DNA from: Linum tenue | Taxonomy: Eukaryota; Streptophyta; Magnoliopsida; Malpighiales; Linaceae | Direction: 5' to 3' | DNA length: 64,000 nt | Assembly (NCBI GenBank): GCA_946122785.1 | Contig: CAMGYJ010000003.1 | Coordinates: forward strand, 33,092,795-33,156,794 | Program-made: the position numbers and the translations under genes | In this document: piece by piece, positions 1 through 11,380 of the stretch | Layout: each line of letters opens with the position of its first letter | Numbering within the stretch: position 1 is the first letter of the stretch | The notes under the pieces: model-generated | Told to the model about the DNA's origin: nothing | Database searches by the model: none | The model's input: only the letters and a program-made list of their open reading frames with translations

Positions 1-324
1 GAGATTGGGAAAAAAGGAAAGAGAGAAAGATATGGATTAAAACTCTTCAAATCTCCTAATCTCGCCCACCCCACCCTTTTTCCTCCTAATATCATGTTTT
101 GAAGACACGACTTAATTTTGGAATACCCACTACACCCTTGCCTCATGAGAACCGTCGGATTATAGAAAAAAGTATTAAAAAGCATTGGACGAAGATTACG
201 ACAGTTAGCACGGTGCTAACCCTTTAAAGGGTTAGTATCTCATCTCATTCCCCTCCTTAAGCAATGAGGCTTAAGGATCGGATCCAACCCAACATCTACG
301 CACTCAACTCGACCGTGTTATGAG
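1..324. other. Intergenic DNA, no gene seen
   Basis: AT-rich sequence with short purine and pyrimidine runs. I see no coding similarity, RNA gene or clear repeat boundary before the inverted-repeat element that starts at about 325. Confidence 0.5.
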
Positions 325-869
325 TAGGGATGACAAAATTATCTGAAATTGTGGATATTCGCCCAAATCCGACCTTATTGGGTAGGGTAAAACCGGAACT
401 CGAATGATTTTTGGCGAGTACGAGTAAAACCCGGACCCGAATTTTGTGGATAATGGGTGGGCATGATTTTCTCACTACCAACCCCAACCCGCCTAATTAT
501 ACATATGAATATGTATTTTGTCTGGAAATGATCATTATTTTTCTCAACATATTTTATATTTAGCATACAAATATAATATTTTCATGAAATTGTGTTGTTT
601 TTATTAATTTTCTTCATTCTAGTGATTTATTGTTATACCTTTCCTCTTCTATAATGTGAGTATACATGTGAATGTTAACATGTTTGTTGAAGTTATATAG
701 AGAAATATTACCAATGGCGTGGATACCCGAAACCCGAATAGATATGAGCATGTTTTTATATTTTCTACTCGATTCTTATGTGGGTATGGGTATGGATAAA
801 ATCCGAACAGTTTTGGTAGGGTAACGGATATGCACTATCCGCCCCTGACCCGACCCGTTGTCATTCCTA
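325..869. mobile_element. hAT-like inverted-repeat element, non-autonomous
   Basis: The segment opens with TAGGGATGACAA and closes with TTGTCATTCCTA, so the ends form an imperfect terminal inverted repeat of about 12 bp. The subterminal DNA is rich in degenerate GACCCG/GGGTA motifs, and the middle is AT-rich with no coding potential. TAGGG-type ends and subterminal repeats are typical of plant hAT elements. The 8 bases on each side (317-324 and 870-877) do not match, so no target duplication supports the borders. It may be an old copy. Confidence 0.45.
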
Positions 870-878
870 CTTGTGCGG

Positions 879-1065
879 GCTCTTGGTTAGGGCGACGATC
901 CTGATTATGCCCAAGTTCAACGTCGAGGCTCTCCTAGTGCAGATTCAGAGGTACAGGATCACCATCGTGCCATGGTATTGTCGATCACGAAATCGCCAGA
1001 CACGGAGAAGTACCCCTTGTCGTCGCCCCATGTCCTCCACCTCCGTCGCGGTTACCGCCAAAAAA
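879..1065 (+). pseudogene. 4-coumarate:CoA ligase (4CL)-like gene fragment
   Basis: The translation contains ILIMPKFNVEALLVQIQRYR followed by a TIVP stretch. After a frame change near 970 the text continues MVLSITKSPDTEKYPLSS. This matches the order of residues in plant 4CL and related acyl-activating enzymes (GATILIMxKF...LLxLIQRY.VTIxPxVPPIVLAIAKSP...KYDLSS), a segment of the AMP-binding domain. Only about 60 residues are present, with at least one frameshift and neither the upstream nor the downstream 4CL sequence. It starts about ten bases after the right end of the hAT-like element at 325-869. It is a dead fragment; a related acyl-CoA ligase is possible as the source. Confidence 0.6.
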
Positions 1066-1813
1066 TATCTCTTCACCCCTTCGTTCGTCGTCGCCGCCCT
1101 TGGCTAACTCTCCGTCTTCTCGGTTCATTGTAACCTAGGGCTCCAACTACTCATTCTGATAAGCATTTAGAGAGGAATCTAGAGGTTGCAAAAGAAACGA
1201 CCGCCACTCAATCGATTTTGTTTTCGAGCAGAAAAATCGAAGAAGAAGAAAAGAGGAAGAAGGTGAAAATAGAGAGGCGAGGGTATAATGGGTGGCTATT
1301 AATGCACAACACATTCAAAGACGAGTTATTTACAAATAACTCATACCCAAACGATCAATTACCCAATTTTATACCTCAACGAGTTATTTTGATTCAAATA
1401 ACTCACAACAAATTATTTGAGGGGTCGTTTGGATGAGTTTATTCGCAATGTGGTATTTGTAGACCCAAATAATGCATTTTTGTATCTTGTGGTATTTCAG
1501 AGTTATTTGAGATTCAAATGTGGTATTTTAATTTTAATTAACTTGTTTGGTTGAAAGAGTTATTTGTATGTGGTATATCATTAGAAAAACAAAAATTACT
1601 TCATTGCCCTTCTTCCTGGTCCTTTTCCCTATCATCACTACTACCAATGCCTGAAAGCAAAGGAATAGCCTACTCCCAAAATCTACAACAATAATCCCTC
1701 AATTCTGATGATGATGAAAACTATGAACATATGCATAACCACAATATGATTATGCATTCCCCAATTCTTATTGATTTTTCGGTGGCAAACGTGAAACAAA
1801 AATATGTAATCTG
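1066..1813. other. Intergenic DNA with small inverted repeats
   Basis: No gene is visible. Around 1322-1440 there are repeated GAGTTATTT/AAATAACTC blocks and a GGGGTCGTTTGGAT motif at about 1424. These look like termini of PIF/Harbinger or Tourist-like elements, but I could not pair two ends with a target duplication. Confidence 0.4.
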
Positions 1814-2280
1814 CAAGGTTGTCAACCCGCGGGTTGACCCACGGGTCGACCCACTTTGACCATAACCCGGTGAGAAAAACGGGCCCACGCACCCACCGGG
1901 CCGACCGCTAAAAGGTACCGGGTTAGAGGTCAAATTGTGTCATTTTTTTCATTGGTTTGCGAAATACGCCTATTTTCCGATTTTTCTTTTCGCCTAGCTC
2001 AATTTTTGGAATGCTAAGTTGAACATTTGAATATTTATGTTATATAAGTGTGTGTGAATTTTCACTATATGTTGGATCTATATACGATATGTTATTTTGG
2101 TGTAATATTATATGTTATAACTCATATGTTAGATAAGATTTGATATAATTTATGAAGATAAGTACAATATAATGACTTTTTCCATATTTCCGGGCCAAAC
2201 CGGGCTAAAACGGTTGACCCATTAACCCTTGACCCACTAACTCGACCGGGTCCAGGTCAACCCGCGGGTTGACAACCTTG
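1814..2280. mobile_element. hAT-type MITE copy 1 (467 bp)
   Basis: A perfect terminal inverted repeat of 26 bp begins CAAGGTTGTCAACCCGCGGG at 1814 and is mirrored at 2255-2280. The flanks GTAATCTG (1806-1813) and ATAATCTG (2281-2288) match at 7 of 8 bases, an 8-bp target duplication as made by hAT transposases. The interior has no coding potential and contains repeated GACCC/GGGTC motifs. It shares most of its interior with the copy at 10928-11372 and its end motif with 34216-34601. It lies about 450 bp upstream of the thiolase start codon. Confidence 0.85.
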
Positions 2281-2733
2281 ATAATCTGAGTGATCAAACG
2301 TGAAATTCACCGTTTATAATATGGTTGTATTCACATTCGAGGCTATAAGGCCGTGCTAGGATTGGCCGGTCTGAATTTCGCAATTGTGTGAAAGCGACTA
2401 AGCAATGAAGCAAAGGCAAAGCGCATGTTGTTCCATGTGTGAAACGTTGTTCATACTTCATAGACATAGTTCTCTCCGAAATTTCCACCGCAACGCTCCT
2501 CCACCATCCTCTTCATTTCTTCTTCTCCTTCCTTCCATTTTCCTTGGTATTAAAAGTTCCGTAGCAACACCTACCTGAATTTCCAACTCATTGTCGGATC
2601 TTGCCTGCTTAGTTCTCTGGTTCTTAAGAAAGGGTCGCTGACTTCGTCGAAGAGCTCAAGTTCTTGACGACGGAAGTTTTCTTTTCCCCCCTTTTTGCAA
2701 GAGAACGAATCGTCTATAGATCATCGAGAAACA

Positions 2734-5700
2734 ATGGAGAAGGCAATCAATAGACAGAAAGTTCTGCTCGCTCATCTGCAACCCAGCTCTCAAAGTCAAA
2801 CCCGTGAATCGCCCATCCTATCCGTGAGTTTTCTCTCTGTTTTTTTCCCCTTCTGATTCGACCTCTTCTTTTACTCCACGGGATGGAATCCGTTTCTGAA
2901 GTAGTCTGCACTGGGTTGCTTTATTATGAACCAAAGGCTTCAACTTGCGGCGCTGGGGATAGCGCGGCGTACCAGCGAGCTGCTGCGTTTGGGGATGACG
3001 TCGTGATTGTGGCGTGAGATTCGGGTTTTTCATTTTTTATAGCCTGACCTGTTACCTGTTTGTGAAATTGTCTCAATGAACTTCCTTTTTTTCTGTTTTA
3101 TTTTCTGGGTTTTGATCGTTGGTCCGCAGAGCTTATCGAACTGCCATATGCAAATCCAAGCGTGGTGGGTTCAAGGATACCCATCCTGATGATTTACTTG
3201 CCCCTGTTCTGAAGGTCTGCCAAAGTCGACTTCTTTTGATATTTTAGACTGTCCTCTTCTTTTCATTTGATTAAAGAAAAAAATTAGTAATCGAGTCATT
3301 TTCCATTTTGACACAGCTTATGCAACGTACTTGCAGGCAGTGATAGACAAAACGAATGTTGATCCAAGTGAAGTAGGGGATATAGTGGTGGGTACAGTTC
3401 TTGCTCCCGGCTCCCAGAGGGCCATTGAGTGCAGAATGGCCGCTTTTTATGCTGGTTTCCCTGGTAACTTTGCCGCGATTCTTCATCATCTGCTTATAAT
3501 TTTTCCTCAAAGTTAACGGGATCTTTCAGCTCCCCTAAGAATCCAGCCATAGCCTTTTATCTGAGTCCTCCCTCAGAGTGTTTGCTATTTCGCACCAACA
3601 AACTCTCACCGATTCCTAAAAGACGCCCGCAAGGCTTTATCATATAGATAATAGAATATTTCTTGTTTGCGCCCCAAGGATGAATCTTCATATCTTCTGT
3701 TGGAATTATTCATCTCGCTTTGTTATTCCACCAGATACCGTGCCTATCAGAACAGTCAACCGGCAGTGCTCTTCTGGCCTGCAGGCAGTTGCTGATGTTG
3801 CTGGTTCCATCAAAGCTGGATTTTATGATATTGGTAAGCCTAATGGTGGAGACTTGGGACGTTCCATTCTTTTGGTCACTCAACTCATACTTTTTACTGC
3901 TACTTGACCCCTCTTTTCCAACACAGGCATCGGAGCTGGTCTGGAGTGCATGACAATTGATAACATCAGAGGAGCTAAAAAATATAATCCCAGGGTAAAT
4001 TAGGCTCCTGCTAGTTTGAGGAATCATTGATCTCTTCCCCTTTCTTCTTTTTCTTGGTTCTCAACGTATGCTGACTTGGATGACAACAGATTGAGAGCTT
4101 TGTTCAAGCCCGAGATTGTCTTCTTCCAATGGGTCTCACTTCTGAGAATGTAGCCCAGCGGTATGGGGTGACAAGGCTAGAGCAGGACCAAGCTGCCGTG
4201 AGTTACCTAAAGCCAAATATTTATGCAGCGACTACCTAGTGGAGCTCTAATTAGTGTGCTCTTCACACGTTGTCGTTCATTGTTGCTTAGGTTGACTCTC
4301 ATCAAAAGGCTGCTGCTGCAACAGTCGCTGGTAAATTTAAAGATGAGATTATCCCGGTTTCCACCAAGGTAAAACAGTACAAGTTCAATGGGTTTGCCGA
4401 ATTCTTCTCTATGTTCACTGGCTTCTAAATAAGTAGACTGAACTTATGGTGGTTGTTTAAGATTCTGGACCCTAAAACTGGGAAGGAAATGTCTGTGATG
4501 ATCTCGGTGGATGATGGGATTCGGCCAAACACAAACATTGCAGACTTGTCCAAGCTGAAGCCTGCATTCAAGAAGGATGGGTCTACAACTGCAGGTACTT
4601 GTCAACGTCTGAAAGCAACTTTCCTTATCTGTGTCAGCAATGGTGGACTTATGGTTCTTGTCCAAATCTATGTCAGGTAACGCTAGCCAAGTGAGTGATG
4701 GTGCTGGAGCAGTCCTCCTTATGAAAAGGAGTTTGGCTGTTCAGAAGGGACTTCCCATTCTTGGTGTTTTCAGGTACTTATCTTTTCCTGGTTGTTCCTA
4801 ATTCCTATCACGTCTATCTTTCTGGACCAGGTGGTGTGTACAGTTTAATGCACTTGGTTGCCTAGTTTGGTAGTCCAGAAATATCTGGTATCCGTTCCCT
4901 GGTTTTCGAATCCTCGAGGATCTTAAAGTTTTTTTTTTTGGTTTGATAAGTGCTTATTAATAATGAAAAACAAGTTAAACAAAAAAGGACAGCACAGGAT
5001 CACAAGGTCTGATCCTGGCTGACCACAGTCACATAAAAACAAGACAAGAGAGAAAGCAAGAGCAGAGCCAGGTCAACCGAATCACCCACTGCATCTGCAT
5101 AGAGAACACAACAAAAACCCTGAACAACAACGCGCCACAACCAAATCTCAACACTTACCAACAACAAAGTTGCACAATAATGTCAGCCCCAAGGCTGAAC
5201 CAAAACAAAACTCCCATCAAGGAGAAGAAACTGGTATTGCACGAACCTCACAGCTATGTTGCTTTGTTTCTCCCCTGTTCAGGAGTTTTGCTGCTGTGGG
5301 TGTGGACCCTGCTGTGATGGGGATAGGTCCTGCTGTTGCGATTCCAGCTGCAGTGAAAGCAGCTGGACTGGAGCTTGCTGACATCGACCTCTTCGAAATT
5401 AATGAGGTGAAATTGGGTTTGGATTTCTTAGTCCCTTATTTTTTCTGTTTTTTCCCCCTTCTGAGGCGATAGTGGTGAGTAGTAGCAGAAAGAAAGAATG
5501 CATGGTTTGATATCCAAACATCATTTTTGTCCTTGGTTACCTTCCAGGCCTTTGCATCTCAATTTGTCTACTGTCGCAAGAAGCTAGAGCTCGATCCAGA
5601 GAAAGTCAATGTTAACGGCGGTGCAATGGCTCTTGGGCACCCTTTGGGCGCCACAGGGGCTCGCTGTGTGGCCACTCTTTTGCATGAGATGAAGCGTCGA

Positions 5701-5902
5701 GGAAGGGACGCTCGTTTTGGAGTCATCTCAATGTGCATAGGTCTGTCTCCGGAATTTTGGCTTCTCCATTCCCAATGCATGACTTTCATTTCCGAATCTG
5801 ACTTTTTCTGCAACTGCAGGCTCAGGAATGGGAGCTGCAGCTGTTCTCGAACGAGGAGACTGCGTAGACGAACTTAATAATGCACGAAGCGTTGGCAACT
5901 AG
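2734..5902 (+). CDS. KAT2: 3-ketoacyl-CoA thiolase, peroxisomal (KAT2/PED1 type)
   Basis: This enzyme cleaves 3-ketoacyl-CoA with CoA to give acetyl-CoA and a shortened acyl-CoA, the last step of peroxisomal beta-oxidation (also used in jasmonate and auxin precursor processing). Thirteen exons join in frame to 453 residues: 2734-2823, 2937-3013, 3130-3214, 3337-3463, 3735-3833, 3927-3994, 4090-4197, 4291-4368, 4462-4594, 4677-4773, 5283-5406, 5548-5740, 5820-5902. All introns are GT-AG. The N-terminus carries a PTS2 peroxisome signal, RQKVLLAHL. The nucleophilic cysteine lies in NRQCSSG, the catalytic histidine in [16 protein letters not shown], and the second cysteine in SMCIGSGMG. Length is close to Arabidopsis KAT2 (about 460). 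Intron 10 is enlarged by a probable LINE fragment. The gene looks intact. Confidence 0.95.
4929..5235 (-). mobile_element. Probable 5'-truncated LINE 3' end inside a thiolase intron
   Basis: An 11-base T run at 4929-4939 is followed by TTTGATAAGTGCTTATTAATAATG and then A/C-rich, non-coding DNA. This layout (poly-T, then a TTATTAAT-rich stretch) parallels the 3' end of the large LINE at 18494, read on the minus strand. I infer a short LINE 3' end inserted in reverse orientation into intron 10, which is about 500 bp while most other introns here are about 100 bp. No target duplication was found and the right border is approximate. Confidence 0.4.
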
Positions 5903-8232
5903 TGGCGCGCTCGTATTTTGCCTTTTCGTTACGTTCCAATTGTCAAATCCACAACATCAGCGACTTGCGTGTAATGCAAGGATGCTGTTTAGAGTGCTAA
6001 GTAGTATAAGCTCTACTGTTAGTGGCCATCTAATGATAGCTGCCAGTACTAAAGAGTATTCACCGAATAAATTCGTCTGTTTGAGCTGGATTTAGCAACG
6101 GTCCTCACCTTCGTTTTATGAGACATCTTTTTTTCTTTTGTGTGTGAAATTTATGAGACATTTTCACAGCCTTCTAATCTTTATTTTCTACTTATAAAAT
6201 TTGTTTTTTTCAAAAAACTTCTCGAAACAATCCTCAGTTGATTTATTATGGGAGTTAATATTTAAAAATTGAAAAATTTTGCCCTAAATTTGAGAAATGG
6301 ACACCTTTGCCCGTAGCCCAATTTTTAACCTAAATTCTCAAATGAGCATTCCCACCACAAATCCCAAACCCATTGCTCGTTGCTGATGATGCTCTCGGCT
6401 GTCGCTGCTGTCACTGCTACTGCTGCTCCTCTGATACTCTTAGCTTGACGGGGGAGGACGACATGCTCCACCATTGCTCCCCCTGGTTGTGGATGTCATC
6501 CCCACCCGCTCGATTCGGCAACAGGAAGGGTTGAAAACCCGTCGCTAGCGAGCTGGACACAGTTTGAGACCACGTCTCTACCCCCGGAGTTAAATAGAAG
6601 TTCAGTTTATTTGTCATCATTTGGAATTTTACAACTCATAATCATTACTGCTTTTGTTTATAAAAAGTAATTTTTTATAATACAATTTGTACATTAAAAG
6701 TTATGGTACAAACTGGACATGTAGACATTTTTGGATAATTTTCTAAAAAGTTTTTTTTTCTAGTCACTAATATTCATATAACACATTTGAAATGTTTCTA
6801 TGGTATACCTTAGGTCAAGGTTAGGGTGCTAACATCTAATTTATTAGCATGTTGCTAACAATAACTTAAACCAACATAAATATTTTATTTTATTGACTTT
6901 TTATATAGAAAGGGTTTATCATAATTTAATATTGATTTTAAAGGAAGAGAGATAGTTGTCATTTTGAAAAATTATCAGAGCAATAAGTGTGTGGACCATA
7001 ATTATCATAAACCAAACCAAAAACAGGACAAACCACACCAAAAATATATAAAGTAGAATGGAAAGCTCATAATGCATACAAGAAGTTCTCCACACCACAA
7101 AACTAATATAGCACCATAAAACTTACCTCATATATCATAAATCACACCAGAAAACTTAGAACATGCTAAAAACGTAATAAACACACCACAAAACATATAA
7201 AATAGACAAAAAAAAGTCATAAAAGCATACTATAAAATATGGAAAGCACACCACAAGTTCCTGCAAATCGCTCCACCTCTGTTTGTACTTCGTAGATGGG
7301 GAAACAAGATCTGGGGTAGGGATGGTCCAATATGTGTATCTCCTGTGTGATAGCTTGTTGTTGATATAATTTCCAACACAAGCTACATGTGACTCGATCA
7401 TAGAGAATGGTTTATTCAGGTTCAAGTATGCATGTGTTTATCCTTCACTGTTTGACTTTGAGTTTAGTATTTCTTGGCCTATTTTACGCTAGGTTGTGCT
7501 TCGTTCCTCGGACTTCGTGTCAAGTATTGAGGAGCAGCAGGATAACCTCAAGTCGCGGGCTGTTGTAAATGTCACGGCTTGAAGATGTGGCATCACCATC
7601 AAAGTCGTGACTTCCATCCCAACACGATGCGAATTGATGAGCATTAAAGAACACGGCCGTGTGCAGGCTGGTTTTGCAGATTATAAGGAACGACGAGCAG
7701 TGATGAACACATCCATTTCGTGGCTATGTTTCGTGAGTGTGTTTAGGCTGCTTCTGCGAGTTTTGAGAGGGGAGAGTTTAGTTTTTTTACCTAAAACACC
7801 CAAGGGGAATTTCAAAGAGAGGGAGAGGAACCTATGAGTGTTCTTGGAGCTAAATTAGAGGTACTCGTCCCCATTGGGGCGAGAAGATCAAGTCTAGAGA
7901 TGAAAATTAAAGATCTTGAGGTTTATATTGTATTCTCCCTCTTTTCTATGGAATAGTTCTCCTTCACTTAGGTTTTGATGAACCCTAGCCATGTTCTAGT
8001 TTTGTGTGGTTGAAAATTATGTTTGAATGATTCTTACGCATGATTTTATCATGAAATTGTGTGGGGTTGATCACACTCTCCATGGGCTATCTAGTGTCGA
8101 GAATATTCAATTAGGGTGATTAGAACAATTCTCAATTATTCATTGTGGGTCAATTGATCGAGTGTGATATTAGACTACAATATCGTATTGGATCATTGCT
8201 CCTTTAGTGGGAGTCTAAATTGCATGCCCACA
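5903..8232. other. Intergenic DNA after the thiolase gene
   Basis: The first 200 bases or so are the likely thiolase 3' UTR. The remainder is AT-rich, with a stretch of CACACCACAAAA-type low-complexity DNA at about 7020-7260. No domain is recognisable in either strand. Short open frames at 6417-6620, 7156-7425 and 7607-7837 show no coding similarity I know. Confidence 0.5.
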
Positions 8233-8795
8233 AAGTGCGAAGTATACTTCGTTGGGGAATCTGTTATGTACAAGAAGACTGCTATGATACATTGAGGATT
8301 CTATCAAGGCTCTCTGTCTGTTAGATATTTGGGATTGCGATTAATGTCTGTAAAACTGTCACAGCAGAAAACTGACACCCTGGTGGAGAACTTAACAAAG
8401 TAAGTGCATCCTTGGAGAGCAAAGAAGTTGTTGTATGCAGGGCAATTACAACTAGTCTTGGCAGTCTTGATGGGGATAATTCAGTACTGGTGGCATATCT
8501 TTATCTTGTCAAAGAAGGTTCTTAAAAGGATACCACAAGTTTGTTCAAACTTCTTATGGCATGGTGACGAGGTGGAGAAGGCAAAAGTAGCTAAGAGATA
8601 GGTTGGCTAGACCTAACAGGGAAATGGGATTGAGATTGAAGGACCTGGATTTGTGGAACGGGGATTGTACAACCAGATTGCTTTGGTTATTTCTAATGGA
8701 GGCAGGTGTAATTTGGATCGCTTGTATGCAAGCTCACAAATGTAAGCGAACTTATTTGTGGCCAACGAAGGTTTCACAGAGTAGTTCATGAGCAT
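8233..8795 (+). pseudogene. LINE (L1-type) reverse-transcriptase fragment, decayed
   Basis: The translation keeps the order of plant L1 ORF2 sequence after the RT palm: KCEVYF, then SVRYLGLRLM, then WRAKKLLYAGQLQLVLAVL, then CSNFLWHGD and a MGLRLKDLDLWN block leading into the zf-RVT region. Stop codons and frame changes interrupt it (for example after LTK at about 8400 and after VAKR at about 8601). There is no endonuclease, catalytic RT core or RNase H nearby. It is an old, truncated copy on the plus strand, unrelated in position to the better LINE at 18.5-23.7 kb. Confidence 0.75.
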
Positions 8796-9208
8796 GAAGG
8801 AGGATCCTGAAGATTAGAAACTTGGTTAAACCATTTCTTTGTAACAGAAATGACTTAGTTTTCTAGGATACTCAAATAATGTTGAAATACTATGTCAATA
8901 AGGAATGTTACAGTCTTCTCCCTCGTAAATGAAGAAGTGTCTTGGTATAGACTGATTTGCATCCCTATCGAATATATTCATTCACATCGAAGTCCAAGCC
9001 CATGTTTCGCCCTATACAGAAACATGTTGAGATGTAGCAGTCGGTTCGAGACTTGTAAAGGCTTTATGAACAACGGAATCTGGTACATGAGGGAACGAAA
9101 TTTATTTGTCACATCTTCTATCCCCCCCTAAGAACCCAGATTATTATCATTTATATAACGAGGTTCCAAAACAAGCCCGGTATTGCATGAATCTGAACGA
9201 GGCCAACC
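8796..9208. other. Spacer between LINE scrap and DLP gene
   Basis: About 400 bases with no recognisable coding sequence. Its right part should hold the 3' UTR of the minus-strand DLP gene. Confidence 0.4.
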
Positions 9209-10536
9209 CTATATTTCCTTGTACAGCAGCTGATACTTGGGTATTCGCTCAGGAGGCAAGGGGCAGCTCACTATCAGCTTGCCTTTCATGGCTCCTCTGA
9301 ATACAGCCTGCAAGAAACAGTAGCAATGTTTTTGTTTAGCTTCAACTACATGCGGTGATCTGAGAAGCAGAAAGGGTGTCTACCGTCAATATTAAATGCA
9401 GAAACATTTTATACAGAAATAATCCACAACAAGTTCTGCACTACAATGCTAAAAGCCACAGCAGCCACTTTGTTTCTTGTCAGCAAATAGCTAACCATTA
9501 CATTTTCCCTATACTATGCACGGAGTTAAATTTCTTCCAAGACAGCAGACGTACAAGACCTGCAACTACCACTTTCACAACAATATACAGCCTACTTCAT
9601 ACCCTTTTTCAAATTTGGTTAGGCAGAGAGGTTTCATTCTCAAAGTATTTAAACTTGGCAAGCCGTTTCTAGCTATGTTCATCTAACTGCTTATGTTTCC
9701 TGTACCGAATTATGTTCCGAAAACTCGTATGGTTTTTCTTCACACTCCAATACTGGCCGACTAAATACTCAAACTTAGGAGACAGTAATGCAGAGGAAGA
9801 ATGATGGGATACCTATGCTTCTTGAGTTTGAAGCTACCTTCCAGGCTTCCCTACGAATGTGCCCATCCAACCCGATTCCTAACACATTATAAGACACATG
9901 CCTTTTTCATGTTCATCACAATTCACAAGTTATCTATTGCCATGCTAACTGCAATCAGTCGCCACATCAGGGGAATCTAAGTTTCCCCACCTATTGCTAT
10001 AGCCTTAATCTTGACAGTTCATAGAAACACACCCACTCCCCCATCTTTCTTCATTCAATGGTTCAAGAGACTGACTAACAGTTTTACTGATTAGTAACTG
10101 TGACAAAATGCAGAGAGCAAAAACAAAGGGGAAAACAAAAGGCATACCTCAACGACATCAATGAAGTCTTGTTTTGTGTGAAATGCACCAACCCATTTGG
10201 TGTGATCAGCAGTCCTGAACCAGCAAAACCCAAAGAACAGAACAGACCAAACTTTACGCATAAATGTTGGACAATCGAGAGGAACAGAGAGATACACAAA
10301 CGCAGAGGAGAGAAATTTTGAAGTGGGGAGGGAGGATACCCAGAATCCATCTTCATGTGGTGAGCGTTGAAGAAGAAAACCGAGGAAGGAACCAATGTGA
10401 TGTCGAAGTACTTGACGTAGACCTGGACATCTTCAGAATCGATGTCCACAACGGCGACGGTTGCGAATTTGGAGACCTCGCGCGCAGATTTAGACAGCTG
10501 CCGGAACATGGAATACAAAAAGATCAGCCCATGGAT

Positions 10537-10589
<53 letters not shown>

Positions 10590-10741
10590 AATGTTGTGAG
10601 GATTCATACAATGTCGTCGAGCTGGAGGCAAAGGGCATCGGAAGCGCGACCGAAGCGGAGGACGAGTACTTTGTCGATTGTGTCTCTAATGATGGAGTCC
10701 ACCTGCTTCTTCTTCGTCAGATTCGGCAGTAGATAGCTCAT
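9209..10741 (-). CDS. Thioredoxin-like protein 4B / DIM1-like (DLP) protein
   Basis: This is a small thioredoxin-fold protein of the DIM1/TXNL4 family, whose members associate with U5 snRNP/tri-snRNP components in the nucleus during pre-mRNA splicing. Four exons on the minus strand join to 151 residues: 10741-10610, 10497-10340, 10214-10148, 9307-9209. The start reads MSYLLPNLTKKKQVDSIIRD, followed by VLVLRFGRASDALCLQLDDI. Exon 2 gives VDIDSEDVQVYVKYFDITLVPSSVFFF split over family-typical positions, exon 3 gives ADHTKWVGAFHTKQDFIDVVE, and exon 4 ends IPKYQLLYKEI. The ADHTK.VG.F.TKQDFID stretch and the tail fit TXNL4B rather than TXNL4A/DIB1. Length matches the family (about 149). The last intron is about 840 bp. 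Intron 1 contains a (GA)n tract. Confidence 0.9.
10539..10586. repeat. (GA)n microsatellite in DLP intron 1
   Basis: An uninterrupted AG/GA dinucleotide run of about 48 bp lies inside the 112-bp first intron of the minus-strand DLP gene (10498-10609). In the sense direction it reads (CT)n and takes the place of a polypyrimidine tract, ending about 40 bases from the acceptor at 10498. Confidence 0.95.
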
Positions 10742-10927
10742 TCTCCCTCGCACCTTCCTCGCGGGTAATCTTCGGCTCTGGCTCCCAGATTTTCACTTCC
10801 TCGGTTGATCATCAGACGAGCAGGTATCAGCGGCGCCCCGGCAAATATACACGCCGTCTCACAATTTTCTCGGATCTTCGCAATTTTGCCCCGTATCGAA
10901 ATTTCTTTGCAAAAGCTTCCTTATTGC

Positions 10928-11372
10928 CAATGTTGACCCGCCGGCTGGCTCGCTTTGACCCTGATCCAGTGAGAAAAACGAGCCGTACATATTTATCGGG
11001 TCGACCCGCTGTAAGGTATCGGATTGGAGGTCAAATGACGTCGTCTTTCTTTTGGTTTGTGAAATGTGTCTATTTTTAGAATTTTCTTTTTGCTTAACCT
11101 AATCTTTGGAATTCTAAGTTGAACATTTGAACATTAATGTTATATAAGTGCGTGTGTAAATTTTCACTATATGGTGGATCCAAATACGACATGTTATTTT
11201 CGTATAATGTTTTCTGTTATTACTCATATGTTTGATGAAATTTTATATTATTCATATATGTAGGAACAATATAATGAGGTTTACAATATATTCGGGCTAA
11301 AGCGATCGACCCATTAACTTTCAACCCACTTGCTCGACTGGGCCAATGGGCTAAACCGGTTTGATAACCTTG
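10928..11372. mobile_element. hAT-type MITE copy 2 (445 bp)
   Basis: This element is flanked by a perfect 8-bp target duplication, CTTATTGC at 10920-10927 and 11373-11380. Its ends (CAATGTTGACCC and GATAACCTTG) are diverged versions of the ends of copy 1. The interior aligns by eye with copy 1, for example around TAAGTTGAACATTTGAA and GTTATATAAGTG. It is non-coding. It sits about 190 bp upstream of the DLP start codon. Confidence 0.85.
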
Positions 11373-11380
11373 CTTATTGC

